A stretch of 64,000 bases of DNA from Paracoccus sp. N5 (lineage in GTDB: Bacteria > Pseudomonadota > Alphaproteobacteria > Rhodobacterales > Rhodobacteraceae), in assembly GCF_000371965.1 (NCBI RefSeq), contig NZ_AQUO01000001.1, positions 1,682,001-1,746,000 on the forward strand. Reading direction: 5' to 3'. The stretch's first letter is position 1; every line of letters begins with the position of its first letter. The position numbers and the translations under genes were made by a program. The notes under the pieces are model-generated. The model worked only from the letters and a program-made list of their open reading frames with translations, did not search any database and was not told the origin of the DNA. Shown here in pieces: positions 31,587 to 39,098 of this stretch.

Positions 31587-32395
31587 CCGCGCACCTCGAA
31601 GCGGGAAAAGGCGGCGCGTTCCTCGACGCCGCCGATCAGCGCCTCGGCCGACAGGCCGAAGCGGCGCAGCAGCGGCACACGCTGGCCATAGGTCAGGAAG
31701 CGGGTCTTGTCGCCGTAAAGCGCGCGCATCTTGGGCACCAGATGGGCGATGCCATCGGCCAGGCCCAGTTCGACCGCCTCGCGGCCGGTCCAGATCTCGC
31801 CGGTAAACAGGTCGCGGTCCTCGGCCAGGCGGCTGCCGCGGCGGGCGATCACCTGCTCCTTGAAGGCCTGGTGGATCGGAGCCAGCAGCCGTTCCAGCCG
31901 GGCCACGTCCTCGGGCGACTCGGGCCGGAACGGGTCCAGCATCGACTTCGAGCGCCCGGCGGTATGCACGCGCCGCTCGATGCCGTGGCGCTGGATCAGC
32001 TCGGCAAAGCCGAAGCCCGAGGAGATCACCCCGATCGAGCCCAGGACCGAACTGTCGTCGGCCCAGATGAAATCGGCGGCCGAGGCCAGCCAGTAGCCGC
32101 CCGAGGCTGCCACATCCTCGACGAAGGCATGCACCGGCACATCGTTTTCCTGCGCCAGCCGGCGGATGCGGGCGCCGATCAGGCTGGACTGCACCGGCGA
32201 GCCGCCGGGCGAGTTCACCGCCAGCGCCACCGCGGCCGGCTTCCTGCGCTTGAAGGCGCGTTCCAGCATCGGTGCCAGCGCCGCATCGGACAGGCCGGAG
32301 CCGCCGCGACCGGCAATTCCGATGGCGCCCTGCAGGCGCAGCACGGCGACGCTGGCCGGGCGGTTCACGAGGCGGTTCAGGAATGGAATTTTCAT
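31583..32395 (-). CDS. S49 family signal-peptide-peptidase-like serine protease (SppA/SohB)
   Basis: 270 residues. The SppA-type dyad is visible: catalytic Ser in VAASGGYWLASAAD and catalytic Lys in GRSKSMLDPFRP. AVNSPGGSPVQSSLIGARI is the conserved oxyanion/clp-fold loop. No signal anchor is obvious with the ATG at 32395 (MKIPFLNRLVNRP), so it may be cytoplasmic or membrane-associated. S49 proteases degrade cleaved signal peptides and membrane-protein fragments. It starts the coupled trio with the small membrane protein and SDR. Confidence 0.88.
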   Translation of the reverse strand: MKIPFLNRLVNRPASVAVLRLQGAIGIAGRGGSGLSDAALAPMLERAFKRRKPAAVALAVNSPGGSPVQSSLIGARIRRLAQENDVPVHAFVEDVAASGGYWLASAADFIWADDSSVLGSIGVISSGFGFAELIQRHGIERRVHTAGRSKSMLDPFRPESPEDVARLERLLAPIHQAFKEQVIARRGSRLAEDRDLFTGEIWTGREAVELGLADGIAHLVPKMRALYGDKTRFLTYGQRVPLLRRFGLSAEALIGGVEERAAFSRFEVRG

Positions 32396-32434
32396 GTGCT
32401 CCAGATAGGCATGCGGCGGGGCGGCGGCAAGCAC

Positions 32435-33304
32435 TCAGCCCTGCGCTTTCAGAAAGGCCATCACCTCGGCGCGGTCGGGCATGGCGTCGCCGGCCCCGGC
32501 GCGCGTGACCTGCACCGCGGCAGCGGCGGCGGCGTGGCGCAGCGCGGTCGGCGCATCCTCGCCCCGCGCCAGCCCGGCCGCGAACCAGCCGGCAAAGCAG
32601 TCGCCGGCGCCGGTGGTATCCACCGCCTCGACGCGAAACGCCGGCTGGTGCCAGGTCTGGCCTGCGCGCAGGTCGCGGAACTCGGCCCCCTCGGCGCCAC
32701 GGGTGATCAGCAGCCCCTCGATGGGCAGATCCTCGCCGAAGGCGGCAAAGGTGTCGCGGGCCTCGATCGCGTTCACCGCCAGGATCGAGACATGCGGCAG
32801 CACCGCCCGCAGCGCCCCGATCTCGAAGGGGGCGGCGGAATAGATCACCCGGGCGCCGGCGGCGCGGGCGCGGGCGGCGGTCTGGACCTGGAGGCTGGTC
32901 TCGTTCTGCATCATGAGCAGGTCGGCGGGGCCGAAGGCCGCGCGCTCGGGCAGGTCGGCGGGCAGCGCCATATTGGCGCCGCCATGCAGGACGATGGAAT
33001 TCTCGCCCGAGGCATCGACCAGGATGATGGCATGGCCGGTAGCCGTATCGGCCAGCCGGGCGATGCCCGATGTATCGACCCCGGCCGCGGCCAGCCGCGC
33101 GATCACCCAATCCTCGGCCGTGCCCATGGCGCCCAGATGCACCACCGGCGCCCCGGCGCGGGCGGCGGCGACCGACTGGTTCGCGCCCTTGCCGCCCAGG
33201 CCCTGGGCATAGGACAGGGCATGCATGGTCTCTCCGGCGCGGGGCATGGCCGGCAGCCGATAGACATGGTCGATGTTGATCGAGCCGAGATTGTAGATCG
33301 TCAT
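32435..33304 (-). CDS. rbsK: Ribokinase / PfkB-family sugar kinase
   Basis: 289 residues. PfkB signatures: GGKGANQSVAAARAGAPV near the N-terminus and VDTTGAGDCFAGWFAAGLARG with the catalytic Asp of GAGD near the C-terminus. Similarity to ribokinase is clear (phosphorylating ribose at O5 with ATP), but no ribose transporter or deoC is adjacent, so another sugar or nucleoside is possible. Start MTIYNLGSINIDHVYR at ATG 33304, preceded by GAGGCG. Confidence 0.8.
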   Translation of the reverse strand: MTIYNLGSINIDHVYRLPAMPRAGETMHALSYAQGLGGKGANQSVAAARAGAPVVHLGAMGTAEDWVIARLAAAGVDTSGIARLADTATGHAIILVDASGENSIVLHGGANMALPADLPERAAFGPADLLMMQNETSLQVQTAARARAAGARVIYSAAPFEIGALRAVLPHVSILAVNAIEARDTFAAFGEDLPIEGLLITRGAEGAEFRDLRAGQTWHQPAFRVEAVDTTGAGDCFAGWFAAGLARGEDAPTALRHAAAAAAVQVTRAGAGDAMPDRAEVMAFLKAQG

Positions 33305-33317
33305 CCGCGCCTCTTCA

Positions 33318-33338
33318 TTCACCGTTTCCCAAATACCC
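33318..33338 (-). repeat. GGGTATTTG interspersed repeat, copy 7
   Basis: On the minus strand: GGGTATTTGGGAAAC then GGTGAA. It lies downstream of cytochrome c1 and just upstream of rbsK, so it is inside any rbsK leader. Confidence 0.65.
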
Positions 33339-33407
33339 CTGCAACGCCGGCGGCGCACCGCGGCATTTCAGCCTTGGCACGACGCCTTGTCCATCCCGGA
33401 AACGCAA

Positions 33408-33429
33408 GACGCGCCCCGGGGGGCGCGTC
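33408..33429 (-). terminator. Terminator of the bc1 operon
   Basis: GACGCGCCCC (33408-33417) and GGGGCGCGTC (33420-33429) are perfect inverted copies, a very strong hairpin 20 bases after the cytochrome c1 stop, followed on the minus strand by TTGCGTTTCC. Confidence 0.8.
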
Positions 33430-33449
33430 TGCTGTTCATGGAGCGGCGG

Positions 33450-34844
33450 TCATTCCGGCTTGCGCGGATGCTTGATCGGCCACCACAGCTTCTTGTTGGT
33501 CAGATACAGCAGCACCGACAGCACGACCAGGAACAGGACCGAGACGAAGCCGACCTGCTTGCGGTCCATCATCTTCGGCTCGGCCGTCCACATCAGGAAG
33601 GCCGCCACGTCGCGCGACATCTGGTCCACGGTCGCCTCGGTGCCGTCCTCATAGGTGACCTGGCCGTCCGAAAGCGGCGGCGGCATCTTGATCCAGCCGG
33701 TCGAGAAGGCAGCGTTGTGATAGAAGGTGCTGCCCGCCTCTTCCTTTTCCTCGCCGTTGAAGCCGGTCAGGATGGCGTGGATGTATTCCGGCCCGCCGAT
33801 GCCGTTGAACAGCTGGCTGATGCCGGTGCCATAGGGGCCGTGGAACCCGGCCCGCGACTTGGCCATCAGCGACAGGTCGGGGCCCATGCCATCGCCATGC
33901 ACGGTCGGGAAGTGGTCGGTCGGGATGCGCGGGCGCTCCTCTCCGGTTTCCTCGTCCATGATGGACAGGGTCGCGGCATAGGCGCGGACCTGGTCCTCGG
34001 GCAGGGCGGGCCCGCCCTCGTCGGCAAGCGTGCGCAGCGGCACATAGGTCAGGCCGTGGCAGGCGGCGCAGACTTCGGTATAGACCTGCAGGCCGCGTTG
34101 CAGCTGGAACTGGTCGTATTTGCCGAAGGGGCCCTCGAAGCTGAACGAGATGTCCTCGATATGCGGCGCGGCATGGCTGGCGCCGGCCTCTTCGGCCGGG
34201 GCGGCGGCATGCTCGGCCGCATGCTCGCCCTCGGCGGCCGCGGGTTCCTCGGCCGGTGCGGCTTCGGCAGCCGGCTCAGCCTCGGTCGCGGCTTCGGCGG
34301 GGGCGGCCTCCTCGGCCGGGGCCGCAGGCTCGGCGGTCTCGGGAGCCGCAGCCTCGGTGCTTTCCGCCTGGTCGGCGGGCTGCGCTTCGGCCGCCGGTTC
34401 CGCGGCGGGCTCGGCGGCCTCTTCGGCCGGAGCTTCTGCGGGGGGCTCGGCCGCCGGGGCTTCCGCGGCAGGCGCGGCTTCGGCCGGAGCCTCGGCCGCG
34501 GGTTGCTCGGCAGCCGGCTCTTCAGCAGCAGGGGCCTCGGTGGCCGCGGCGTCTTCGGCCGGCGCCTCGGCAGCCGGTTCCTCTGCGGCCGGAGCCTCCG
34601 CGGCGGGGGCCGCCGCCGGCTGGTCGTCAGAACCTGCCTCGGCCTCGGCCGGAGCCTCGGTCGCGGTTTCGGAGCCGGTGGCCGGGGCCTCGGCCGCCGG
34701 GGCGGCCTGCGGCGTGGTCTGGTAGCTGGAGCCCGCGGGGGCGGTGGTGCCGGGCGCCGTCGTCGCGTCCTGCGCCACGGCCCCGCCTGCCAAGGCAACC
34801 GTCAGGGCCGCAACAGCCGTGAGCGATGCGTTTCTCAGGGTCAT
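33450..34844 (-). CDS. petC (fbcC): Ubiquinol-cytochrome c reductase, cytochrome c1 with acidic N-terminal domain
   Basis: 464-residue precursor. Signal peptide (MTLRNASLTAVAALTVALAG), then about 200 residues (26-225) consisting almost only of Ala, Glu and Pro, then the haem domain: CAACH (259-263) binds haem c, FPTVHGDGMGPDLS follows, and the C-terminal anchor helix (VGFVSVLFLVVLSVLLYL) ends near KHPRKPE. It carries electrons from the Rieske centre to cytochrome c552/c550. The acidic domain is known in P. denitrificans c1; here it is somewhat different in sequence. Third gene of the operon, 13 bases after cytochrome b. Confidence 0.97.
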   Translation of the reverse strand: MTLRNASLTAVAALTVALAGGAVAQDATTAPGTTAPAGSSYQTTPQAAPAAEAPATGSETATEAPAEAEAGSDDQPAAAPAAEAPAAEEPAAEAPAEDAAATEAPAAEEPAAEQPAAEAPAEAAPAAEAPAAEPPAEAPAEEAAEPAAEPAAEAQPADQAESTEAAAPETAEPAAPAEEAAPAEAATEAEPAAEAAPAEEPAAAEGEHAAEHAAAPAEEAGASHAAPHIEDISFSFEGPFGKYDQFQLQRGLQVYTEVCAACHGLTYVPLRTLADEGGPALPEDQVRAYAATLSIMDEETGEERPRIPTDHFPTVHGDGMGPDLSLMAKSRAGFHGPYGTGISQLFNGIGGPEYIHAILTGFNGEEKEEAGSTFYHNAAFSTGWIKMPPPLSDGQVTYEDGTEATVDQMSRDVAAFLMWTAEPKMMDRKQVGFVSVLFLVVLSVLLYLTNKKLWWPIKHPRKPE

Positions 34845-34857
34845 TGGATGCCTCTCC

Positions 34858-36180
34858 TTACTCGGCAGGATGGGTTTCGGGCCCGTAATGGGCGTTGAAG
34901 TCGTCCTCGATGGTCTGAGGCATGGGCAGCGGTTTCTCGATGATGCCCAGAAGCGGCAGGATGATCAGGAAATAGGCGAACCAATAGGCCGCACCCGCCA
35001 GCGCGATATAGGGATAGATCCCCTCGGCCGGCATGGCGCCGACCCACATCAGCACGACGAAATCCACCGCCAGGATCCAGAACCACCACTTGAACAGCGG
35101 CCGGTACTGGCCCGAGCGCACCCGCGAGGTGTCAAGCCAGGGCACCAGCGCCATGACGATGATGGCACCGAACATCGCCAGCACGCCGAAGAACTTGGCG
35201 TCGACGATGCCGAAGGACAGCCAGTTCACCAGCTGCACCGCCCAGACATCGGCGGTGAAGGCGCGCAGGATGGCGTAGAAGGGCAGGAAATACCATTCCG
35301 GCACGATATGCGCGGGCGTCGCCAGGGCGTTCGCCTCGGTGTAGTTGTCGGGGTGGCCGAGATAGTTCGGCATGAAGCCCACCACCGCGAAGAACACCAC
35401 CAGGATCACCGACAGCGCCAGCAGGTCCTTGATCACGAAATAGGGCCAGAAGGGCAGGGTGTCCTTCTGCGCCTCTTCCTTGGAACCGCGACGGACTTCG
35501 ACCCCGGTCGGGTTGTTGTTGCCGGTGGTGTGGAAGGCCCAGATGTGGACGATCACCAGCGCCGCGATCACGAAGGGCAGCAGGTAATGCAGCGAGAAGA
35601 AGCGGTTCAGCGTGGCGTTATCGACCGCCGGGCCGCCCAGCAGCCAGGTCTGGATCGACGCGCCGATGCCCGGAATGGCGCCGAAGAGGCCGGTGATGAC
35701 GGTCGCGCCCCAGAAGGACATCTGGCCCCAGGGCAGCACGTAGCCCATGAAGGCGGTGCCCATCATCATCAGATAGATCAGCATGCCGACGATCCAGGTC
35801 ACCTCGCGCGGGGCCTTGTAGCTGCCGTAATAGAGGCCGCGGAAGATATGGATATAGACGGCAAAGAAGAACAGCGATGCGCCGTTCGCATGCAGATAGC
35901 GCAGCATGTAGCCGCCGTTCACGTCGCGCATGATGTGCTCGACGCTGGCGAAGGCCAGGTCGACATGCGGGGTGTAATGCATCACCAGCACGATGCCGGT
36001 CGCGATCTGCAGCACCAGGCAGAAGGCCAGCACGATGCCCCAGATCCACCACCAGTTCAGGTTCTTCGGGGTGGGGATCATGATGGTGTCGTAGACCAGG
36101 CTGACCACCGGAAGGCGGCGGTGCAGCCAGCGTTCGAAACCCGTCTCGGGCTCGTAATGGTCGTGGGGAATTCCGGCCAT
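34858..36180 (-). CDS. petB (fbcB): Ubiquinol-cytochrome c reductase, cytochrome b
   Basis: 440 residues, eight membrane helices. Haem-ligand His pairs lie in RYLHANGASLFFFAVYIHIF and HYLLPFVIAALVIVHIWAFH; the Qo-site motif PEWY is in HIVPEWYFLPFYAILRAFTA. It holds haems bL and bH and both quinone sites. I start at ATG 36180 (MAGIPHDHYEPETGFERWLH), matching Paracoccus cytochrome b; the longer open frame is the Rieske gene in another frame. It lies 10 bases after the Rieske gene. Confidence 0.98.
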   Translation of the reverse strand: MAGIPHDHYEPETGFERWLHRRLPVVSLVYDTIMIPTPKNLNWWWIWGIVLAFCLVLQIATGIVLVMHYTPHVDLAFASVEHIMRDVNGGYMLRYLHANGASLFFFAVYIHIFRGLYYGSYKAPREVTWIVGMLIYLMMMGTAFMGYVLPWGQMSFWGATVITGLFGAIPGIGASIQTWLLGGPAVDNATLNRFFSLHYLLPFVIAALVIVHIWAFHTTGNNNPTGVEVRRGSKEEAQKDTLPFWPYFVIKDLLALSVILVVFFAVVGFMPNYLGHPDNYTEANALATPAHIVPEWYFLPFYAILRAFTADVWAVQLVNWLSFGIVDAKFFGVLAMFGAIIVMALVPWLDTSRVRSGQYRPLFKWWFWILAVDFVVLMWVGAMPAEGIYPYIALAGAAYWFAYFLIILPLLGIIEKPLPMPQTIEDDFNAHYGPETHPAE

Positions 36181-36190
36181 GTGCGCCTCC

Positions 36191-36760
36191 TCAGCCCAGC
36201 TTGATCGTGGTTTCGTTGACGAATTCGGCAACGGGAATATGCAGGTTCTGTGGAGCCGGGCCTTTGCGGATGCGGCCGGCCGTGTCGTAGTGCGACCCGT
36301 GGCAGGGGCAGAACCAGCCGCCGAAATCGCCCGCGCCATCGCCGATCGGCACGCAGCCGAGATGGGTGCAGACGCCGATCATCACCAGCCATTCGCCGGC
36401 CTCGTCCAGGGTGCGGTTCTGGTCGGTGGCGGGCTCATTGGGCTTGTTGGGGTTCTCGGCGCTCTGGTCGATCAGGTCGCCCAGCGGCACATCGCGGCCC
36501 TTCTGGATCTCGTCCTCGGTGCGGCGGCGGATGAACACGGGCTTGCCGAGCCATTTCACCGTCAGCTGGGTGCCGGTTTCGACGCCGCTGACATCGACCT
36601 GAATCGAGGAAAGCGCCTGCACATCCGCCGAGGGGTTCATCTGGTTGACAAGGGTCCAGGCGGCAGCCCCGGCCGCGACGGCGCCGGCGCCGGCGGTCGC
36701 GAAATAGAGGAAATCCCTCCGGGTGCCGTGGTCACCTGCGTGTTCGTCTGCGTGGGACAC
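36191..36760 (-). CDS. petA (fbcF): Ubiquinol-cytochrome c reductase, Rieske iron-sulfur subunit
   Basis: 189 residues. A twin-arginine signal (HGTRRDFLYFATAG) with an uncleaved anchor helix, then the soluble cluster domain with the [2Fe-2S] ligands CTHLGC (131-136) and CPCHGSH (151-157). It takes an electron from ubiquinol and swings to cytochrome c1. I prefer the GTG at 36760 (VSHADEHAGDHG), which equals the known Paracoccus start and has GGAG upstream; an ATG at 36775 would add five residues. First gene of the bc1 operon. Confidence 0.95.
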   Translation of the reverse strand: MSHADEHAGDHGTRRDFLYFATAGAGAVAAGAAAWTLVNQMNPSADVQALSSIQVDVSGVETGTQLTVKWLGKPVFIRRRTEDEIQKGRDVPLGDLIDQSAENPNKPNEPATDQNRTLDEAGEWLVMIGVCTHLGCVPIGDGAGDFGGWFCPCHGSHYDTAGRIRKGPAPQNLHIPVAEFVNETTIKLG

Positions 36761-36898
36761 GGGTCTGATCTCCATTTATGCCCCGAAACCGGGGCTATAC
36801 GACGCATGGGGCCGTGTCGAACACAGCCCTCGCCTAGGCGGTTCTAGCGATCAAGTTCCTGTCAGTCCAGCGGGGTAGGGCGCTGGTTCCGGCGCAAA

Positions 36899-36911
36899 AC
36901 ACCGCAGGTGT
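36899..36911 (-). terminator. Short hairpin after radC
   Basis: ACACC and GGTGT arms around GCA, followed on the minus strand by TTTGC, lie 46 bases beyond the radC stop. A weak terminator between radC and the bc1 promoter region. Confidence 0.35.
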
Positions 36912-36956
36912 CGCATTTTGGTTGCGCGTCGCGGCCGGCCGTCTGGACCGTTTGCG

Positions 36957-37742
36957 CTAAAGCAGGCCCTCGCTGCGAAAGCTCAGCTCGCGCGACTTGC
37001 CGATGATGAGATGGTCATGCACGGCGATTCCCATCACCTCGGCCGCGGCCACGATGCGGCCGGTCATGGCGATGTCGGCCTGCGAGGGCGTCGGGTCGCC
37101 CGAGGGATGGTTGTGCACCAGGATCAGTGCGCTCGCGGTCAGTTCCAGCGCGCGGCGCATGATTTCGCGCGGATAGACCGGGACATGATCGACGGTGCCG
37201 CGCGCCTGCTCCTCATCCGCGATCAGCACGTTCTTGCGGTCCAGGTAGAGCACGCGGAACTGCTCGATCTCGCCATGGGCCATGGCGGTGTGGCAATAGT
37301 CCAGAAGCGCGTCCCAGCTGGTCAGCACCGGGCGCTGGATCACCCGCGACCGCGCCAGACGCTGCGCCGCGGCCGCGACGATCTTCAGCTCCTGCACCAC
37401 GGCCGGACCGACGCCCGCCACCTCGGACAGCCGGACCGGCGGGGCCGAGATCACCCGGTTGAAATCGCCGAACCGGTCCAGCAGCCGCCGGGCCAGGGGC
37501 TTCACGTCCTGGCGCGGGATGGCGCGGAACAGCAGCAGCTCCAGCAATTCGTAATCCGGCATCGCCTCGGCCCCGCCCTGCATGAAGCGGTCGCGCAGCC
37601 GGGCGCGGTGATCGGCGATATAGCTTGGCACCCGCCCGCCAGGCGCCAGCGGCGGCGCGGGCGGGGCGGCCTCATCCCCGGCTGGCCGGGCCGAGGAGAA
37701 GAGTGGCAGCGGGGCTTCCTGAAAGGCGCGATTCTTGTCCAT
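36957..37742 (-). CDS. radC: RadC/JAB-domain DNA repair protein
   Basis: 261 residues. An N-terminal helix-hairpin-helix-like region (about 70-120; LSEVAGVGPAVVQELKIV) precedes the JAMM metalloprotease-like domain with the zinc motif LVHNHPSGDPTPSQADI. Despite the name, RadC's biochemical role is unsettled; the JAMM fold suggests a metal-dependent hydrolase. The first 35 residues are a proline-rich low-complexity extension. No operon partner; dnaJ lies 117 bases upstream on the same strand. Confidence 0.92.
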   Translation of the reverse strand: MDKNRAFQEAPLPLFSSARPAGDEAAPPAPPLAPGGRVPSYIADHRARLRDRFMQGGAEAMPDYELLELLLFRAIPRQDVKPLARRLLDRFGDFNRVISAPPVRLSEVAGVGPAVVQELKIVAAAAQRLARSRVIQRPVLTSWDALLDYCHTAMAHGEIEQFRVLYLDRKNVLIADEEQARGTVDHVPVYPREIMRRALELTASALILVHNHPSGDPTPSQADIAMTGRIVAAAEVMGIAVHDHLIIGKSRELSFRSEGLL

Positions 37743-37800
37743 GGCCGGCAGCCTGCCACGACAAGAGTAAAGGCCGGGTTAACGCGCGCGTCCCCCCGGC

Positions 37801-37822
37801 CTTCTTTGTTTTCCAAATACCC
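37801..37822 (-). repeat. GGGTATTTG interspersed repeat, copy 8
   Basis: On the minus strand: GGGTATTTGGAAAAC then AAAGAAG, nine bases after the dnaJ hairpin and in the dnaJ orientation. Confidence 0.7.
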
Positions 37823-37831
37823 GGATCCCAA

Positions 37832-37850
37832 GGCGGCCACAGGCGCCGCC
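37832..37850 (-). terminator. Hairpin after dnaJ
   Basis: GGCGGC (37832-37837) and GCCGCC (37845-37850) form a 6-bp stem just beyond the dnaJ stop at 37860. Confidence 0.5.
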
Positions 37851-37859
37851 CCGGCCGGT

Positions 37860-39017
37860 TCAGCCCTTCATCTCGTCCCAGAAGCCCTTGATCTTCTGGA
37901 AAAAGCCCTGGGTCTGCGGATTGTTGTCGGCCTTGATGTCCTCGAACTCGCGCAGCAGCTCGCGCTGGCGGGCGGTCAGGTTCACCGGGGTTTCGACGAC
38001 CAGCTCGATCAGCATGTCGCCCGATTCGCCGTTCATGCCGGGGCCGTGGCGCAGCGGCGGCATGCCCTTGCCGCGCAGGCGCAGCTGCTTGCCCGATTGC
38101 GTGCCGGCCGGAACCTTGACGCGCGAGCGGCCGCCGTCGATGGTCGGCACCTCGATCTCGCCGCCAAGCGCGGCGGTGGCCATGCTGACCGGCACCTGGC
38201 AGGCCAGCATCTTGCCGTCGCGCAGGAAGATCGGGTGCTCCCTGACCTCGATGAAGATGTAAAGGTCGCCCGCCGGACCGCCGCGCATGCCGGCCTCGCC
38301 CTCGCCGGCCAGGCGGATGCGGGTGCCGGTCTCGACCCCGGCGGGGATGTTCACCGACAGCGTGCGCTCTTTCTCGATCCGGCCGGCGCCGCGGCATTCC
38401 TGGCAGGGATTCTTGACGATCTGGCCCTGGCCGTTGCAGGTCGGACAGGTGCGCTCGACGGTGAAGAAACCCTGGGTGGCGCGGACCTTGCCCATGCCGG
38501 AACAGGTCGGGCAGGTGGCGGGCTCGACCGCGCCCTCGGCGCCGGTGCCGTTGCAGGCGCCGCAGGCGACCGAGCCGGGCACGGTGATGGTCTTCTGCGC
38601 CCCGGCATAGGCCTCGTCCAGCGAGACGCGCAGGTTGTAGCGCAGATCCTGGCCGCGGCTGGCGCGCGAGCGGCCGCCACCGGCGCCGGGCCGGCGGCCC
38701 ATCATGTCGCCGAACAGGTCCTCGAACACATCCGCGAAGGCCGAACCGAAATCGCCATGGCCGTTGCCGCGCCCGAAGCCGCCGCCGCCGTTTTCGAAGG
38801 CGGCATGGCCGAAGCGGTCGTAGGCGGCCTTCTTCTGGTCGTCCTTGAGGCAGTCATAGGCCTCGTTCACTTCCTTGAACTGCGCTTCCGAGACCTTGCA
38901 ATCCTTGTTGCGGTCGGGATGCAGCTGCTTCGCCTTGGAACGGTAGGCCTTCTTGATCTCCTCGGCCGAGGCGCCGCGCTGCACGCCAAGCACCTCGTAG
39001 TAATCGCGTTTCGCCAT
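37860..39017 (-). CDS. dnaJ: Chaperone DnaJ (Hsp40)
   Basis: 385 residues in classic order: J domain with HPD in KQLHPDRNKD, a Gly/Phe-rich linker (ENGGGGFGRGNGHGDFGSAF), four CxxCxGxG zinc repeats (CGACNGTG, CPTCSGMG, CPTCNGQG, CQECRGAG), and the C-terminal substrate-binding part. It stimulates DnaK ATPase and loads clients. I use ATG 39017 (MAKRDYYEVLG), the conserved start; ATG 39023 would add Met-Asp. It follows dnaK with an 81-base gap holding a strong hairpin. Confidence 0.96.
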   Translation of the reverse strand: MAKRDYYEVLGVQRGASAEEIKKAYRSKAKQLHPDRNKDCKVSEAQFKEVNEAYDCLKDDQKKAAYDRFGHAAFENGGGGFGRGNGHGDFGSAFADVFEDLFGDMMGRRPGAGGGRSRASRGQDLRYNLRVSLDEAYAGAQKTITVPGSVACGACNGTGAEGAVEPATCPTCSGMGKVRATQGFFTVERTCPTCNGQGQIVKNPCQECRGAGRIEKERTLSVNIPAGVETGTRIRLAGEGEAGMRGGPAGDLYIFIEVREHPIFLRDGKMLACQVPVSMATAALGGEIEVPTIDGGRSRVKVPAGTQSGKQLRLRGKGMPPLRHGPGMNGESGDMLIELVVETPVNLTARQRELLREFEDIKADNNPQTQGFFQKIKGFWDEMKG

Positions 39018-39047
39018 ATCCATCGCGTCCGGGCTCTTTCACGAATT

Positions 39048-39080
39048 GGCCGGCCCGTGCGGGAAAGCAGCGGGCCGGCC
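39048..39080 (-). terminator. dnaK-dnaJ intercistronic hairpin
   Basis: GGCCGGCCCG (39048-39057) and CGGGCCGGCC (39071-39080) form a 10-bp perfect stem with a 13-base loop. There is no U-tract, so it may be an attenuator or RNase barrier setting dnaK above dnaJ. Confidence 0.6.
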
Positions 39081-39098
39081 GGTTGGGTCACATCGCGC

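Noticed and set aside
34049..34798. Pro/Arg-rich frame overlapping cytochrome c1
   Set aside because: It is an alternate-frame reading of the Ala/Glu/Pro repeat region on the same strand, not a gene.
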